This document shows positions 5,753 to 7,059 of a stretch of DNA of 7,059 nt, piece by piece. Both the position numbers and the translations under genes were made by a program. The notes beneath the pieces were generated by a model. It did no database searches. It was not told the DNA's origin and was given only the letters and a program-made list of their open reading frames with translations. Each line of letters opens with the position of its first letter. Position 1 is the stretch's first letter. The stretch is from Betaproteobacteria bacterium (GTDB taxonomy: Bacteria > Pseudomonadota > Gammaproteobacteria > Burkholderiales > SG8-41). The stretch is taken from NCBI GenBank assembly GCA_025353085.1, contig JANXRI010000307.1:1-7059 (forward strand), given 5' to 3'.

Positions 5753-6139
5753 TCACTTTTTTGCCGCGTCCATTTCGGCGAAGGCCTCGCGCGCGAGACG
5801 AAAGCCGTCGATGCCCGCCGGCACGCCCGCATACGCCGCAACCTGCAGCAGCACTTCCTTGATTTCAGCCTTGGTCACGCCGTTGGTGAACGAAGATCGG
5901 ATGTGCAATTTTAATTCATGCTGGCGGTTCATGATGGTCAGCATCGCGATATTGAGCAGGCTGCGCGTTTTGCGCGGCAGTCCGGGGCGCGTCCAGATCG
6001 AACCCCACGCGGCTTCGGTCGCGTATTCCTGCATCGCGAGCGCGAAGTCATCGGCCCCATTGATGGATTTGTCGACGTATTCGGCGCCCAGCACTTCTTT
6101 GCGCACGATGAGACCTTTGGCGAATAATTCTGATTGCAT
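5753..6139 (-). CDS. Carboxymuconolactone decarboxylase (CMD) family protein
   Basis: This 128-residue protein is a compact all-helical CMD-family enzyme, about the length of PcaC. PcaC decarboxylates 4-carboxymuconolactone to 3-oxoadipate enol-lactone in protocatechuate breakdown. Family features present are TRPGL and PRKTRSLLNIAML (50-67), HELKLHIR (74-81) with the conserved E75xxxH79, NGVTKAEIKEVLLQ (86-99), and YAGVPAGIDGFRLA (103-116). The chain contains no cysteine, which excludes the AhpD-type peroxidase branch that uses a CxxC. The ATG at 6139 has GGAG 7 bases upstream. It heads a probable two-gene operon with the MFS transporter and is divergent from an SDR gene. No pcaB, pcaD, pcaG or pcaH is nearby, so a true PcaC role is not established. 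Many CMD paralogs serve other or unknown reactions. Confidence 0.88.
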   Translation of the reverse strand: MQSELFAKGLIVRKEVLGAEYVDKSINGADDFALAMQEYATEAAWGSIWTRPGLPRKTRSLLNIAMLTIMNRQHELKLHIRSSFTNGVTKAEIKEVLLQVAAYAGVPAGIDGFRLAREAFAEMDAAKK

Positions 6140-6177
6140 ATTCGAACTCCGGAAAGTTGCGTTAAAAGAGCGAACAC

Positions 6178-6206
6178 TGGCCAGCGCGAGTGATTTTCCC
6201 TATAGT
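6178..6206 (+). promoter_or_regulatory. Candidate promoter of the SDR gene in the divergent intergenic region
   Basis: TGGCCA (6178-6183, four of six matches to TTGACA) is separated by 17 bases from TATAGT (6201-6206, five of six matches). Transcription would start near 6213, giving a leader of about 33 bases. The -35 lies inside the palindrome CTGGCCAG (6177-6184), and the -10 overlaps the palindrome CTATAG (6200-6205), so the same bases could serve the minus-strand gene. I could not find a convincing minus-strand -35. Confidence 0.4.
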
Positions 6207-6245
6207 AGCATTTCCCTTTTTTCCACTTCCCGGCACATATCACTC

Positions 6246-7019
6246 ATGGAACTCAATCTCAAAGGGCGCACTGCGCTCATCACCGGCGGTTCGCGCGGCA
6301 TCGGTTACGGCGTTGCCGAATCATTGGCCGCTGAGGGCTGCGTTCTGCATCTCGCCTCGCGCAGTGCCGAGAGTCTGCAAGCCGCGAAAAAGAAACTCGC
6401 GGATAAATATGGCGCCACGGTGACCGTGCATGCATTCGATCTGTCGACGCAAACCAATGCGGTTGCGCTCGTCAAAGCGTGCGGTTCGCTCGACATCCTG
6501 ATCAACAACGCGGGGGCAATCCCGCAGGGAACCGTCACCGCGCTTGACGACAAAACGCTGCGCGACGCGTGGGACCTCAAAGTGTTCGGCTTCATCAACC
6601 TCACGCGCGAAATTTATCGCGACATGTGCGAGAAAAAACGCGGTGTCATCGTCAACATCATCGGCGTTGCCGGCGAGCGGCCGGCCGCCAACTATATTGC
6701 CGGCAGCATGGGCAATGCGGCATTGATGGCGTTATCGCGCGCGCTCGGCGCCGAAAGCGCCGACCACGGCGTGCGCGTCATCGGCCTGAATCCCGGCGCG
6801 ATTGAAACTGATCGCCAGGTCGTGCGCTGGAAAGCGCGGGCGAAGAAAGAACTCGGCGACGAGAGCCGCTGGCGTGAACTGACGACCGGTTTTCCATTCG
6901 GCCGCCTCGGCACCGTGGCCGAGATCGCCGACACGGTTGCTTTCCTATGTTCGGAACGCTCCGCTTATACGACCGGCACTGTGCTCACGATCGACGGCGG
7001 CGCGGCCTGGCGTAAATAG
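6246..7019 (+). CDS. Short-chain dehydrogenase/reductase family protein lacking the classical catalytic tetrad
   Basis: The 257-residue protein has the length and fold signature of a classical SDR. It shows the cofactor loop TGGSRGIG (13-20), D65 after the third strand, NNAG (87-90), the NPG segment (182-184) and a C-terminal TIDGG (248-252). R17 and R39 suggest NADP(H). The catalytic tetrad is replaced: Lys112 stands where Asn is expected, Gly140 for Ser, Gly153 for Tyr and Asn157 for Lys (the YxxxK position reads GSMGN). Alignment is anchored by the AAL...R.L..E helix (158-170) and NIIGVAG (137-143). Y150 and S154 are nearby polar residues that might substitute. Only the ATG at 6246 gives a normal SDR N-terminus; an upstream in-frame extension would run through the two genes on the opposite strand. 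No clear ribosome site precedes it. It is divergent from the CMD/MFS pair and may be co-regulated. It could be a non-canonical enzyme or a cofactor-binding protein; the reaction is unknown. Confidence 0.88.
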   Translation: MELNLKGRTALITGGSRGIGYGVAESLAAEGCVLHLASRSAESLQAAKKKLADKYGATVTVHAFDLSTQTNAVALVKACGSLDILINNAGAIPQGTVTALDDKTLRDAWDLKVFGFINLTREIYRDMCEKKRGVIVNIIGVAGERPAANYIAGSMGNAALMALSRALGAESADHGVRVIGLNPGAIETDRQVVRWKARAKKELGDESRWRELTTGFPFGRLGTVAEIADTVAFLCSERSAYTTGTVLTIDGGAAWRK

Positions 7020-7059
7020 ATTTACCCACATCACCCCCGCTTCATGCCCACTTCGCGAC

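Noticed and set aside
5753..6139. AhpD-like peroxidase reading of the CMD-family gene
   Set aside because: The protein has no cysteine, so the CxxC redox centre is missing.
5643..6245. In-frame upstream extension of the SDR gene by about 200 codons
   Set aside because: It would run antisense through the CMD gene and the start of the transporter. It gives an unrelated Ser/Arg-rich N-terminus, whereas the ATG at 6246 gives a normal SDR start. The open frame is a by-product of high GC.
7020..7059. Possible start of a further plus-strand gene at the ATG at 7044
   Set aside because: Only five codons are visible before the edge and no ribosome site is present.

Overview
The window looks like a chromosomal segment of a GC-rich proteobacterium, most plausibly a betaproteobacterium or a relative. 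The basis is high-GC coding sequence, Shine-Dalgarno-led genes, a rho-independent terminator and a set of typical proteobacterial catabolic families. Taxonomy is an inference; there is no rRNA or other marker here. Seven genes can be supported. None is visibly interrupted, and nothing here is a CRISPR array, tRNA, rRNA or insertion sequence.

Layout: (a) 1-253 is a non-coding left edge with GC-rich inverted repeats that look like a dispersed repeat element. (b) 254-1375, minus strand, is a beta-class DNA methyltransferase with an N-terminal winged-helix (HARE-HTH-like) domain. It is visibly lower in GC than its neighbours, and a perfect 14-bp palindrome sits across its predicted -35 region. 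(c) 1489-2478, minus strand, is a zinc-free quinone oxidoreductase-like reductase. It is divergent from (d) 2619-3998, plus strand, an MmgE/PrpD-family enzyme. The 140-bp gap between them holds candidate promoters in both directions and an operator-like inverted repeat. (e) 4011-4038 is a strong bidirectional terminator. (f) 4076-4465, minus strand, is a small exported Lys/Ala-rich low-complexity protein. (g) 4541-5686, minus strand, is an MFS transporter, and 5753-6139, minus strand, is a carboxymuconolactone decarboxylase-family protein; the two are probably co-transcribed. (h) 6246-7019, plus strand, is a short-chain dehydrogenase/reductase (SDR) family protein divergent from (g). It keeps the Rossmann cofactor motifs but lacks all four residues of the classical catalytic tetrad.

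Taken together, 1489-3998 and 4541-7019 read as two small divergent catabolic modules: reductase plus PrpD-like lyase/isomerase, and transporter plus CMD-fold enzyme plus unusual SDR. They are consistent with processing of an organic-acid or ring-derived substrate, but the sequence does not identify that substrate. The methyltransferase appears to be an accessory gene unrelated to them. The observations most worth following up are the tetrad-less SDR, the exported protein whose mature chain uses only ten amino acid types, and the methyltransferase with its palindromic promoter.
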